Source of the DNA: Methylopila sp. 73B
GTDB taxonomy: Bacteria > Pseudomonadota > Alphaproteobacteria > Rhizobiales > Methylopilaceae
Direction of reading: 5' to 3'
Assembly: GCF_000526315.1 (NCBI RefSeq)
Contig: NZ_JAFV01000001.1
Coordinates: 1,488,001-1,552,000, forward strand
DNA length: 64,000 nt
Part shown: positions 31,722-39,692 of the stretch, one piece after another
Layout of the letters: every line of letters begins with the position of its first letter
Numbering within the stretch: position 1 is the stretch's first letter
The notes under the pieces: generated by a model
Databases searched by the model: none
What the model was told of the DNA's origin: nothing
The model's input: the letters and a program-made list of their open reading frames with translations, nothing else
Program-made: the position numbers and the translations under genes

Positions 31722-31752
31722 CCGCTCCGCCCGATCGATCCGGGCGAAGCGG
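31722..31752 (-). promoter_or_regulatory. Intercistronic stem-loop between aapJ and aapQ
   Basis: Arms CCGCTCCGCCCG (31722-31733) and CGGGCGAAGCGG (31741-31752) pair at 11 of 12 positions with a 7-base loop. It has no T tract. Such hairpins after binding-protein genes commonly protect the upstream mRNA and lower read-through, giving more binding protein than permease. Confidence 0.6.
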
Positions 31753-31773
31753 AAGCGCGACACGACTGTCGGA

Positions 31774-32790
31774 TCAGCGGATCGGCGGGCCGTACTGAAG
31801 GCCGCCCTTGCTCCACAGCGCGTTCTTGCCGCGCTCGATCTGCAGCGGCGAGCCCTTGCCGACGCTGCGGTCGAACGCTTCGCCGTAGTTGCCGACCTTG
31901 CCCACGATGCGGGCCAGCCAGTCCTTCGACAGGCCGATCTGCTCGCCGAAATTGCCCTCGGCGCCGAGCATCCGCTTGATGTCGGGGTTCGGCGAGGTGA
32001 GCATCTCCTTCACGTTCTGCGAAGTGATGCCGGCCTCCTCGGCGTTCAGCATGCCGTAGTGGACCCACTTCACGATGTCGAACCACTGGTCGTCGCCCTG
32101 GCGGACGGCGGTGGCGAGCGGCTCCTTGGAGATCAGCTCCGGCAGAATGACGTGTTCGTCCTTGTCGGCGAGCTTCAGGCGCAGGGCGTAGAGCTGGGAC
32201 TGGTCCGAGGTGAAGACCTCGCAACGGCCGGACTCATAGGCCTTCAGCGTCTCTTCCTGGCCCTGGAAGGCGACGACCTCATACTGCAGGTTGTTGGAGC
32301 GGAAGAAGTCCGCGACGTTGAGCTCGGTCGTGGTGCCGGATTGGGTGCAGACCGAGGCGCCGTTCAGCTCCATCGCCGACTTCACGCCGAGCGACTTGCG
32401 CACCAGGAAGCCCTGGCCGTCGTAATAGTTGGTCGCGGTGAAGTTCAGGCCCTGGGTCGCGTCGCGCGACAGCGTCCACGTGGAGTTGCGCGACAGGATG
32501 TCGACCTCGCCCGACTGAAGCGCGGTGAAGCGGTCCTTCGCGGTCAGCGGCGAGAACCGGACCTTGGACGGATCGTCGAAGATCGCGGCGGCGACGGCGC
32601 GGCAGAGATCGACGTCGAGACCGGTCCATTCGCCCTTGGCGTCGGGGTTCGAGAAGCCGGGCAGTCCAGTGCTGACGCCGCACTGGAGAAAGCCCTTCTG
32701 CTTGACCTGGTCCAGAGTCGCCGCATCGGCGGCGCCGGACGCGAAGACCGCAGAAGCGCTCAGCGCCAGAGCGGTAAGGATCTTTTTCAT
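31774..32790 (-). CDS. aapJ: General L-amino acid ABC transporter, periplasmic binding protein
   Basis: A 338-residue solute-binding protein (PBP2 fold). Signal peptide residues 1 to about 23 (MKKILTALALSASAVFASGAADA) is followed by 'VKQKGFLQCGVSTGLPGFS', the AapJ-type start of the mature chain. It captures a broad range of L-amino acids in the periplasm. First gene of the operon; a GAGAGGCGAG ribosome site lies before the ATG. About 270 bases separate it from the divergent metC, which must hold both promoters, but I cannot place them with confidence. Confidence 0.95.
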   Translation of the reverse strand: MKKILTALALSASAVFASGAADAATLDQVKQKGFLQCGVSTGLPGFSNPDAKGEWTGLDVDLCRAVAAAIFDDPSKVRFSPLTAKDRFTALQSGEVDILSRNSTWTLSRDATQGLNFTATNYYDGQGFLVRKSLGVKSAMELNGASVCTQSGTTTELNVADFFRSNNLQYEVVAFQGQEETLKAYESGRCEVFTSDQSQLYALRLKLADKDEHVILPELISKEPLATAVRQGDDQWFDIVKWVHYGMLNAEEAGITSQNVKEMLTSPNPDIKRMLGAEGNFGEQIGLSKDWLARIVGKVGNYGEAFDRSVGKGSPLQIERGKNALWSKGGLQYGPPIR

Positions 32791-33060
32791 CGGGGGAACT
32801 CGCCTCTCTCGCAAGGGACGCCGGGCCCGGCCTCGGGCGGCGGCGTGGCTCGCGCCTGCTCCCATCACCGTCAGCTCCGGCCTTGTCGTCGAACGCGTCG
32901 CCGGGGTGCGCCGCCGTTCAGGCGCCATCTTCGCGCGATAATTCGGCCGCCGCGAGATGATTTTCGCGCCACTCGCAAAAAATGACCAAGACTTGACGGG
33001 ATCTTAGCAAGCGCCTGACAACCTGCTGGCCTCCACCTGGGATTTCGAGGGCCGACTGCC

Positions 33061-34239
33061 ATGGGACGTGATGGGGAACGCCCTTTCGGGCCGCTGACGG
33101 ACCTTGTCCTCGGCGGCCGCTCCGTCGTGGAGCAGCACGGCTTCGTCAATCCGCCGATCGTCCGCGGCTCCACCGTGCTGTCGCCCACCGTCGCCGACCT
33201 CGAGGGGCGGACCGGCCGCTACGCCTATGGCCGGCGCGGCACGCCGACCTCCGACGCGCTGACCGACGCCCTGAAAACCTTGGAGGGCGGCGCGCATGTG
33301 GCGCTCACGCCCTCGGGGCTGAACGCGGTCGCGACCGCCCTGCTCGCGGTGCTCGGGGCGGGCGATCACCTGCTGATGGTCGACACCGTCTACCAGCCCA
33401 CACGGCACCTCTGCGACCTCACGCTGAAGCGGCTCGGGATCGAGACGACCTACTACGAGCCGCAGATCGGAGCGCAGATCGCCGACCTCATCCGGCCCGA
33501 AACCAAGGCGGTCTTTGTGGAGAGCCCGGGCTCCCTCACCTTCGAGATCCAGGACATCCCGGCCATCGCCGGCGCGGCGCATGCGCGCGGCGTCGCGGTG
33601 GTGATGGACAATACGTGGGCGACGCCGCTGTTTTTTAAGGCGCACGACCAGGGCGTCGACCTCTCGGTCACGGCCGGCACGAAATACCTCGGCGGCCATG
33701 CCGACCTGCTGCTCGGCACGATCTCGGCGAACGAGGCCTACGCGCCCGCGCTGATCGCCGCGCACGGGGCGCTGGGCCTCTGCGTCGGGCCGGACGACAT
33801 GTTCCTCGCCCTGCGCGGCCTGAGAACGCTGGGGGTGCGGCTCGCGCACCAGCAGGACGCCGGTCTGCGGGTCGCGCGCTGGCTCGAATCGCGCTCCGAG
33901 GTCGCCCGCGTGCTGCATCCCGCGCTGGAGAACGATCCCGGCCACGCGCTCTGGCGGCGCGACTTCACCGGCGCCTCCAGCCTGTTCGCGATCGAGCTGA
34001 AGCCGGGGCCGAAGGCGGCGGTCGCGGCCTTCCTGGACGGGCTCCGCCTGTTCGGCCTCGGCTACTCCTGGGGCGGGTTCGAGAGCCTTGCGATCCCGTA
34101 CGACGCCCGGCCGATCCGGACCGCGAGCCGCTGGGCGCCGGCCGGGCCGACCGTCCGCATCCACGTCGGGCTCGAGGAGGTCGAAGACCTGATCGCGGAC
34201 CTCGACGCCGGGCTCGCCCGCTACGCCGCGGCGCTCTGA
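33061..34239 (+). CDS. metC: Cystathionine beta-lyase
   Basis: A 392-residue PLP enzyme of the Cys/Met metabolism family that splits cystathionine into homocysteine, pyruvate and ammonia. 'YAYGRRGTPTSDAL', 'VESPGSLTFEIQD', 'DNTWATPLFF' and the PLP lysine in 'TAGTKYLGGHADL' are the lyase-type signatures. It belongs to methionine synthesis, like hom at 56.8 kb. No SAM-II riboswitch is visible upstream. Gamma-lyase side activity cannot be excluded. Confidence 0.92.
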   Translation: MGRDGERPFGPLTDLVLGGRSVVEQHGFVNPPIVRGSTVLSPTVADLEGRTGRYAYGRRGTPTSDALTDALKTLEGGAHVALTPSGLNAVATALLAVLGAGDHLLMVDTVYQPTRHLCDLTLKRLGIETTYYEPQIGAQIADLIRPETKAVFVESPGSLTFEIQDIPAIAGAAHARGVAVVMDNTWATPLFFKAHDQGVDLSVTAGTKYLGGHADLLLGTISANEAYAPALIAAHGALGLCVGPDDMFLALRGLRTLGVRLAHQQDAGLRVARWLESRSEVARVLHPALENDPGHALWRRDFTGASSLFAIELKPGPKAAVAAFLDGLRLFGLGYSWGGFESLAIPYDARPIRTASRWAPAGPTVRIHVGLEEVEDLIADLDAGLARYAAAL

Positions 34240-34246
34240 GGCGGCG

Positions 34247-34831
34247 TCAGGGCGTCAGCCACCGCATGCCGCCGGCGCGCTCGAACAGCGCGCGGCGATG
34301 GCCGCCGCGGCCAAGGTGAAGCCATTCGAGCGTCGCGACCGCGACCTCGACCACGGCGAAATGGCGGAAGCCGCCGTCGCCGCCGGGAGCGGGCGCATAG
34401 GCGCCGCCGTCGCCGATCGCCTCGCCCGGCGAGGGCTGGACCGCATAGAGGCTGCGCGCCTCCTCGGCCACGGCGACCCAGGCGATGCGGGCGATGTCGT
34501 CGCTGACGTGAACCCGGCTGAGACCCTCGACGCGGATCTGCGCGCGCTCGTCGCGGTCCCAGGCGCAGAGCGCGGTCCTGGGATCGGCGGCGATCTCGGC
34601 GATCTTGTCGGAGCGGGTGTCGGCGTGAAACCGGACGCGCCAGGCGCCGGGATCCGCCTTGCGCAGAACGACCGTGCGCGCCCGCGGCCGCGCGTCCAGG
34701 CCGACCGTCGCCAGGGTGAGCCGGCGCATCGGCGCGAGCGGATCGGTCGCGGCCTCGCTCAACAACCGCCACGCCTCCGTGCGGGAGCCGGGGAGGTCGT
34801 CGTAATAAGGGGGGCGGGCGGGATTGGTCAC
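34247..34831 (-). CDS. Pyridoxamine 5'-phosphate oxidase-like FMN-binding protein
   Basis: A 194-residue split-barrel flavin-binding protein of the PNPOx/Alr4036 group. 'RTVVLRKADP' and 'FHADTRSDKIAEIAADPRTALCAWD' are the FMN-binding parts. True PdxH has further C-terminal motifs that are not seen, so the substrate may differ from pyridoxine phosphate. It is convergent with metC (7-base gap) and lies downstream of the orphan pqqA, from which a terminator separates it. Confidence 0.82.
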   Translation of the reverse strand: MTNPARPPYYDDLPGSRTEAWRLLSEAATDPLAPMRRLTLATVGLDARPRARTVVLRKADPGAWRVRFHADTRSDKIAEIAADPRTALCAWDRDERAQIRVEGLSRVHVSDDIARIAWVAVAEEARSLYAVQPSPGEAIGDGGAYAPAPGGDGGFRHFAVVEVAVATLEWLHLGRGGHRRALFERAGGMRWLTP

Positions 34832-34938
34832 TGCCCGCCGAGACTAGACCAGCGTGCGACGCCGGAAAATATCCCTCTGCCGGCGCCACGGCAAAAAATT
34901 GTCCGGGCGCGGGGCGTTTCGAAAACGGCCAAAGAAAA

Positions 34939-34965
34939 ACCCCGCGCAGCGGAGCCGCGCGGGGT
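34939..34965 (-). terminator. Terminator of pqqA
   Basis: A 9-bp stem ACCCCGCGC / GCGCGGGGT with a 9-base loop. On the minus strand it is followed by GTTTTTCTTTGG, a good T tract, 37 bases after the pqqA stop. It should end a very short pqqA-only transcript before the PPOX-like gene. Confidence 0.85.
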
Positions 34966-35001
34966 CGAAACGGTCAACGAACGGGCCGAAGCCCAGTCGT
35001 T

Positions 35002-35082
35002 TCAGAGCTCAGCCGGGCTGTACGAGGTGACCTCGAGGCCAACCGGGGTCTCGGAAACGATCGGAGCGGTCCAAATAGCCAT
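35002..35082 (-). CDS. pqqA: PQQ precursor peptide PqqA (orphan)
   Basis: A 26-residue peptide, too short for ordinary gene finding. It matches PqqA closely: 'APIVSE' near the start and 'GLEVTSY' with the conserved Glu (E17) and Tyr (Y21) that PqqE/PqqD cross-link to build pyrroloquinoline quinone. A perfect Shine-Dalgarno AGGAGG (35093-35088) sits 5 bases before the ATG, a hairpin sits just upstream of it, and a T-tailed terminator follows. No pqqB, C, D or E is adjacent in the window, so the modifying enzymes must be encoded elsewhere. Residues at positions 4 and 12-13 differ from the usual WAAP and IC, but the core is intact. Confidence 0.9.
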   Translation of the reverse strand: MAIWTAPIVSETPVGLEVTSYSPAEL

Positions 35083-35101
35083 TGTAGCCTCCTAAAAGCT
35101 T

Positions 35102-35122
35102 GCGCGATGCGCCGCATCGCGC
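35102..35122 (-). promoter_or_regulatory. Leader hairpin of pqqA
   Basis: A perfect 8-bp stem GCGCGATG (35102-35109) / CATCGCGC (35115-35122) with a 5-base loop, ending 8 bases before the pqqA Shine-Dalgarno. It probably protects the 5' end of this short, highly translated message; I see no sign of a known riboswitch. Confidence 0.5.
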
Positions 35123-35193
35123 GGCGATCAGAACGCCGTCTGCGTTCGATGGAGCGAGTATCCGGCGGACAGGCGATGGGCGCCAGTTAATTT

Positions 35194-35212
35194 CCTGTCA
35201 TGTTCCGACAGG
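35194..35212. terminator. Small hairpin between a secreted protein gene and pqqA
   Basis: CCTGTC (35194-35199) and GACAGG (35207-35212) form a 6-bp stem with a 7-base loop, 17 bases after the stop of the minus-strand secreted protein gene. It is followed on that strand by AAATTAA rather than a T run, so termination would be weak. Confidence 0.35.
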
Positions 35213-35229
35213 ACGCCGCCGGACGTCGA

Positions 35230-35478
35230 TCAGCTGCGGGTGTTCGTCGGGGCGACCGGCTTCTTGGCGCCGCTCTTCTTCTGCGAGTGCTTCTTCGCCT
35301 TCATCGGCGAGGCCGCCTGATGCTTGCGCGTCGTGTCCATCTCGCTGCGCTCCTTGGCGTTTTCGCGATCGCCGGTGGACTGAGCCGTTCCGCTGGTCTG
35401 GGCGAAGGCCGCGACCGGGGCGACAAGCATTGCGGCGGCGAGAGCGCCGGAGGCGAGCATCTTCATCGAAGTGTTCAT
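35230..35478 (-). CDS. Small secreted basic protein of unknown function
   Basis: An 82-residue protein: signal peptide at residues 1 to about 26 ('MLVAPVAAFA-QTSG'), then a short polar chain with a Lys/Ser-rich C-terminus ('KAKKHSQKKSGAKKP'). AGGGA precedes the ATG by 10 bases. Proteins of this form (signal plus basic disordered tail) are frequent in Rhizobiales and unassigned. It lies upstream of pqqA on the same strand. Confidence 0.65.
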   Translation of the reverse strand: MNTSMKMLASGALAAAMLVAPVAAFAQTSGTAQSTGDRENAKERSEMDTTRKHQAASPMKAKKHSQKKSGAKKPVAPTNTRS

Positions 35479-35727
35479 GACGTTTGTTTCCCTTGGTACG
35501 TTTCGCGACAGAAACGGCGCGCCGCGCCCGATGGTTCCGAAGAGCCGTCGTCTTGCGCTTGCGCGGGTCGTAAGACTGCAATCGATCGCCCTCACCTCGC
35601 AGTAACCACGCCCGCAGAGGCGAGCTTGTCGTTCGGCGCGAACGGCCAATCCTCCAGACACAACCGTTCAAGATCGACGCGACGTCGCGTCGGAGCTGCG
35701 GGCGACATGGCTACAAGGTAGAACGAC

Positions 35728-35847
35728 ATGATGGGACTGATCGAAAGTTTCCTCCTTTTCGGATTTGGGGTGGCGCTCGTCGTCTTCGTCCTGACGCGGC
35801 TGAACTCCGGCCTGTCCCGCGCCGAGCGCAAGAAGCTCTCCTCTTAA
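35728..35847 (+). CDS. Very small single-helix membrane protein
   Basis: A 39-residue peptide starting Met-Met, with one transmembrane helix ('FLLFGFGVALVVFVLTRL') followed by a basic tail (ERKKLSS). Codon use matches the genome and AAGG lies upstream. It looks like one of the small inner-membrane proteins that adjust larger complexes, but no partner is evident. Confidence 0.5.
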   Translation: MMGLIESFLLFGFGVALVVFVLTRLNSGLSRAERKKLSS

Positions 35848-36002
35848 GACCGCGACGCAGGACCGAACTCGGGACCCGCCGCTTGCGGTCGGCGGGTCCG
35901 CCCGGCTGAGAAGGCGACCGCGAGCGCTCCGTCCCGACGCGTCGCCCATCGCCTTTCCGCCTGCGCGTCTCACATAGGCTCCATGCCCTGTCTGGAGATC
36001 CT

Positions 36003-37502
36003 ATGGACGCCATCCCCCACCGCCCCGACCGCGCCTCGCTGCAGCAGGTCATCGCCGGCCTGACCGACGGCGTCATCCTGGTGGAGCCGGACCAGTCGAT
36101 CTCCTGGGCGAACGACGCGGCGCTCGCCATGCACGGCGTCGGCGAGGTCGCCGAACTCGGCGGCGACGTCGACGGCTACCGCGCCCGGTTCCGGCTCCGG
36201 TTCCGCAACAACCACCCGCTGCCCGAAGACCGCTACCCGCTCGACCGCGTGGTGGCTGGCGAGACCTTCTCGGACGTCACGGTGGAGGTGTCCCCAAGCG
36301 CCGCGCCGGAGCGCGTTTGGGTGCACACGATCCGAAGCCTCGTCGTGGTCGACGCGTCGGGCGCGCCGGAGCTGCTGGTGCTGATCGTCAAGGACGAGAC
36401 CGAGCGGTTCGAGGCCGAGGACCGGTTCGAGAGCGCCTTCAACGCCAACCCGGCGCCCGCTTTGATCTGCCGGCTTTCCGACCAGGTCTACGTCCGCGTG
36501 AACCAGGGCTTCATGGACATGACCGGCCACGACCGCGCGGCGGTCATCGGAAAGACCGTGCGCGAGCTCGACGTCTTCGCCGGCGCCGAGAACCACGACC
36601 GCGCCTTCGAGCGTCTCGACGAGGGCCGCGCGGTCATGCAGATGGAGTCGGAGGTCCCGCTGCCGGACGGATCGAGCCGCGCCGCGATCGTGGCTGGCCA
36701 GCCGATCGACGTGGCGGGCGAGCCCTGCATGCTCTTCACCTTCGCCGATCTCGAGCCGCGCCGGAAGGCGGAGATATCGTTGCGCAAGAGCGAGGAGCGC
36801 TTCTCGAAGTCGTTTCGCCTGTCGCCCGTGGCGATGGCGATCACGCGCTTGCCGGACCACGCCTTCATCGACGTCAACCGCGCGTTCGAAGCCATGACGG
36901 GAACGCCGGAGATCGAGATCGTCGGCCGCAGCGCATCCGACCTGCGGCTATGGACGGACCCCGCTGCGAGGCGCGCGGTCGAAGCCTCGCTGAAGGAGGG
37001 CCGCGGCGTTCAGGACGCCCCCTTGCGCATGCGGGCCGCCGACGAGGCCGACATCGACTGTCTGGTCTCGGCCGAGGCGGTCGAGATCAACGACGCGCCC
37101 TGCGTGCTGTGGGTCATCCAGGACGTGACCGAGCGCAAGAAGACCGAGGACGAGCTGATCTCGGCGATCGAAAGCGTCATGGCCGACACCTCGTGGTTCA
37201 GCCGGACGGTGGTCGAGAAACTCGCGAACCTGCGGCAGGCCTCGCGCCGGCCCGGACCGGGCGTCGGCCTCGACGATCTCACCGAGCGCGAGCGGCAGAT
37301 CCTCGGGTTGATCTCCGAAGGCTGCGACAACGTCGCGATGAGCGACCGCCTCAAGCTCTCCACCAACACGGTCCGTAACCACGTCGCGTCGTTGTTTCGT
37401 AAGATCGGCGTCAACCGCCGCGCCGCCGCCGTGGTGTGGGCGCGCGAGCGCGGGATCACCGGCAAGGCCGCGGTCGAACCGCGCCGCGCGCCGAAGAGCT
37501 GA
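36003..37502 (+). CDS. PAS-domain LuxR-type transcriptional regulator
   Basis: A 499-residue cytoplasmic regulator. Three PAS-like domains follow one another (about residues 10-135, 145-260 and 270-385); the second and third have 'FMDMTGHDRAAVIGKT' and 'FEAMTGTPEIEIVGRS'. A LuxR/FixJ helix-turn-helix is at about 425-484 (LTERERQILGLISEG, then LSTNTVRNHVASLFRKIGV). There is no kinase or receiver domain, so it likely senses a ligand or redox state directly through PAS. It stands before CsbD-like and membrane-protein genes and may control them. The signal is unknown. Confidence 0.85.
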   Translation: MDAIPHRPDRASLQQVIAGLTDGVILVEPDQSISWANDAALAMHGVGEVAELGGDVDGYRARFRLRFRNNHPLPEDRYPLDRVVAGETFSDVTVEVSPSAAPERVWVHTIRSLVVVDASGAPELLVLIVKDETERFEAEDRFESAFNANPAPALICRLSDQVYVRVNQGFMDMTGHDRAAVIGKTVRELDVFAGAENHDRAFERLDEGRAVMQMESEVPLPDGSSRAAIVAGQPIDVAGEPCMLFTFADLEPRRKAEISLRKSEERFSKSFRLSPVAMAITRLPDHAFIDVNRAFEAMTGTPEIEIVGRSASDLRLWTDPAARRAVEASLKEGRGVQDAPLRMRAADEADIDCLVSAEAVEINDAPCVLWVIQDVTERKKTEDELISAIESVMADTSWFSRTVVEKLANLRQASRRPGPGVGLDDLTERERQILGLISEGCDNVAMSDRLKLSTNTVRNHVASLFRKIGVNRRAAAVVWARERGITGKAAVEPRRAPKS

Positions 37503-37644
37503 GCGCACTCGCGCCCGGTCCCAAAATACTAGTTCGTCTGGTCCTTGCGTCTCTGTGGGCGGCGCCGACGCTCACCCATTTGCCATCCATCGCCAAGAGC
37601 GCGGCGTCGAAGCCGCGCCGGATCGGCAACCGATGGAGACGATC

Positions 37645-37824
37645 ATGGACAAGAACCGTATCGACGGCGCCGCCAAGGAAGTGAAGGGCTCCGTGAAGGA
37701 GGCCATTGGCAAGGTGACCGGCGACAAGACCACCGAAACCGAAGGCAAGGCCACCAAGGTGGAGGGCAAGGTCCAGGGAACGGCCGGCAAGGTCGCCGAC
37801 AAGGTTCGCGACGCCGGCAAGTGA
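37645..37824 (+). CDS. CsbD family stress protein
   Basis: A 59-residue CsbD-like protein: 'MDKNRIDGAAKEVKGSVKEA' followed by repeats of Gly-Lys-x-x-Gly-Asp/Lys type, very hydrophilic and helical. CsbD proteins are induced by general stress and have no firm biochemical role. The ATG at 37645 has GGAG eight bases upstream, better than the in-frame ATG at 37633. Confidence 0.88.
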   Translation: MDKNRIDGAAKEVKGSVKEAIGKVTGDKTTETEGKATKVEGKVQGTAGKVADKVRDAGK

Positions 37825-37919
37825 CGCCTCCGCAGGGCGACCGCTCCGTCGACCGCCCTGCCCGCCGCAATCGCGCGGCCTGACGTTCAGACAGATCTGC
37901 AGAGCCCCGGGAGGGCCAA

Positions 37920-38825
37920 ATGACCGACACCTCCATCACCGGCGGCGCGACGCTCGCGCGCGCCGACCTCGACCGCACCGCCGCGTTCAACACGATCGCG
38001 CCGAGCCGGATTTCCTGGGGCGCCGTGTTCGCCGGCGTCGTGCTGGCCCTCACCGTCCAGTTCGCCCTCAACCTCCTCGGCGTCGGCGTCGGCGCCGCCG
38101 TCATCGATCCGGGCACGAGCGACAACCCGGGAGCCGCGGCGTTCTCCATCGCCGGCGGCCTCTGGTACGTGGCGGCCGGGCTGATCGGCGCCTTCGTCGG
38201 CGGATACGTCTCGAGCCGGCTCTCCGGCCACGCCGTCAAGACGGTCGGCGGCCTGCATGGCCTGACCACCTGGGCTGCGACCACGCTCGTCATCCTCTAC
38301 CTCCTGACCACGTCGATCGGCGCGCTTGTGGGCGGCGCCTTCAGCGGCCTCACCAGCGCGATCGGCGGCGTCGGCGGCGCGGCCTCCAGCGCCGTTCAGG
38401 CGGCGGCTCCGAGCATCGCCAGCATGAACCCGCTGCAGCAGATCGAGACCGAGGTGCGCCAGGCCGGCGAAGGCCAGGACCCCGAGGCTCTGCGCTCCGG
38501 CGCGGCGGCCGCCGTCCAGGCGGTGCTGACCGGCGATCCGGCCAAGGCCGACGAGGCTCGCACCAAGGCGGCGGACGCCATCGCCCGGGCCCAGAACATC
38601 AGCCCCGAGCAGGCTCGCGCCCAGGTTGGCCAGTATGAGGAGCGCTACCGCGCGACGGTCGCCGAGGCCAAGCGCCAGGCGCAGGCCGCCGCCGTGACGA
38701 CCGCCAAGGTCGTATCCCGCGGCGCGCTGCTGGGCTTCATCGCCCTGGCGCTCGCAGCCGTCGCCGCGTGGCTCGGCGGCGCGGCGGGCTCCGCCCGCGC
38801 GACGCGCGTCGCGCGTCGGGTCTGA
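37920..38825 (+). CDS. Membrane protein of unknown function ('PhnA-like' family)
   Basis: A 301-residue protein with hydrophobic helices at about 35-60, 75-100, 110-145 and 265-290, and between them a long Ala/Gln/Glu-rich hydrophilic helical stretch (about 160-260). Proteins of this kind are often labelled PhnA-like in Rhizobiales without functional basis. AGGGCC precedes the ATG. It lies 95 bases after the CsbD gene and ends at a strong terminator, so the two may form a stress-related unit. Confidence 0.75.
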   Translation: MTDTSITGGATLARADLDRTAAFNTIAPSRISWGAVFAGVVLALTVQFALNLLGVGVGAAVIDPGTSDNPGAAAFSIAGGLWYVAAGLIGAFVGGYVSSRLSGHAVKTVGGLHGLTTWAATTLVILYLLTTSIGALVGGAFSGLTSAIGGVGGAASSAVQAAAPSIASMNPLQQIETEVRQAGEGQDPEALRSGAAAAVQAVLTGDPAKADEARTKAADAIARAQNISPEQARAQVGQYEERYRATVAEAKRQAQAAAVTTAKVVSRGALLGFIALALAAVAAWLGGAAGSARATRVARRV

Positions 38826-38898
38826 CCCCATCGCCCAGGCCTTTCCCGAGGTCTGGACGTAAGGCAGGGGCGGTTCGCCCCCCTTTGCCCCTGCCGGA

Positions 38899-38925
38899 GG
38901 GCGGGACCCCATCGGGGTCTCGCCC
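38899..38925 (+). terminator. Rho-independent terminator
   Basis: A 12-bp stem GGGCGGGACCCC / GGGGTCTCGCCC with one G-T pair, a three-base loop and four T residues directly after it (38926-38929). It ends the transcript of the PhnA-like membrane protein gene. Confidence 0.85.
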
Positions 38926-39058
38926 TTTTCCATGAAAAAGAGCGCCGACGTCGGCGGCGTCCCTCTCAGCCATTTGCGAAGGGTCGGTCGCCCAAGCCAT
39001 CATGGGTCCCGATGACCACGCCCGGGACTCCCCCTTCGCCAGATCCGCGCTCCACGCG

Positions 39059-39562
39059 ATGAGCGACGACGACGAGGCCTTCGGGATCGCGGTTCCGGCC
39101 TGGCGCGCGCGCCGGCTGCGCGCCCATCTCGGCGCCCTCCCCGCCGCAGGCGCGGCGGCCAGGGCCGCGGGCGAGCCGCGCGCCGCGCCGGCGGAGACGG
39201 CGCACCGCGCCGAGGCCCGGCGCTGGCTCCGGGGGTGGGACCAGGCGGACGCCGCCGCGGCGTCGAGCGAGCCCAGGCCCCCCACCCCGAAGCAGCTTGC
39301 GAAGCTGACGCGCTGGGAGGCGGGCGTCGGCCGTCTGCGCCCCTCCGACGGCGCGCGGCGGCGGGACATTCTGGAGGCCGTCGCCGAGGCGCTGCTCTCG
39401 GCGCGGCCCTTGCCCTTCGGCGCCATCGCCGCGGCTCACCGCGAAACCGTGCGGCGCTGCCGGGAGGCGGGCGTTCCGGCGCCGAAGGCCTCGCGCTACC
39501 GCCGCTGGCTGAAGCTCACGGGACGGGCCGCAGGCCCCGCGGGCGCGCCCCTCCAGGACTGA
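39059..39562 (+). CDS. Hypothetical helical protein
   Basis: A 167-residue Ala/Arg-rich protein. Third-position GC is very high in this frame, which supports coding, and the translated sequence has plausible amphipathic helices ('RRDILEAVAEALLSARPLP', 'IAAAHRETVRRCREAG'). No clear Shine-Dalgarno precedes either this ATG or the in-frame one at 39002. Opposite-strand frames are also open here, so this is tentative. No family recognised. Confidence 0.4.
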   Translation: MSDDDEAFGIAVPAWRARRLRAHLGALPAAGAAARAAGEPRAAPAETAHRAEARRWLRGWDQADAAAASSEPRPPTPKQLAKLTRWEAGVGRLRPSDGARRRDILEAVAEALLSARPLPFGAIAAAHRETVRRCREAGVPAPKASRYRRWLKLTGRAAGPAGAPLQD

Positions 39563-39692
39563 CGCGGGCGGCGACCGCGCGAATGCGCCAGAGGGCTGGG
39601 CTTGGCGGAGTGGTTCGCCTGTGGGAGGCCGCCGCGCTGGCGCAGAGCCGCGTCGCGGCGCACGCCGGTTCAGGCGGCGCGTGACGGCTGGC

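Noticed and set aside
32791-33060. Possible SAM-II riboswitch or clear promoters between aapJ and metC
   Set aside because: The conserved SAM-II core could not be found; a TTGACG at 32993 has no matching -10, so no site is called.
38737-39439. Minus-strand frames across the hypothetical gene at 39059
   Set aside because: Third-position GC and helix pattern favour the plus strand, though I could not decide firmly; no family match on either strand.
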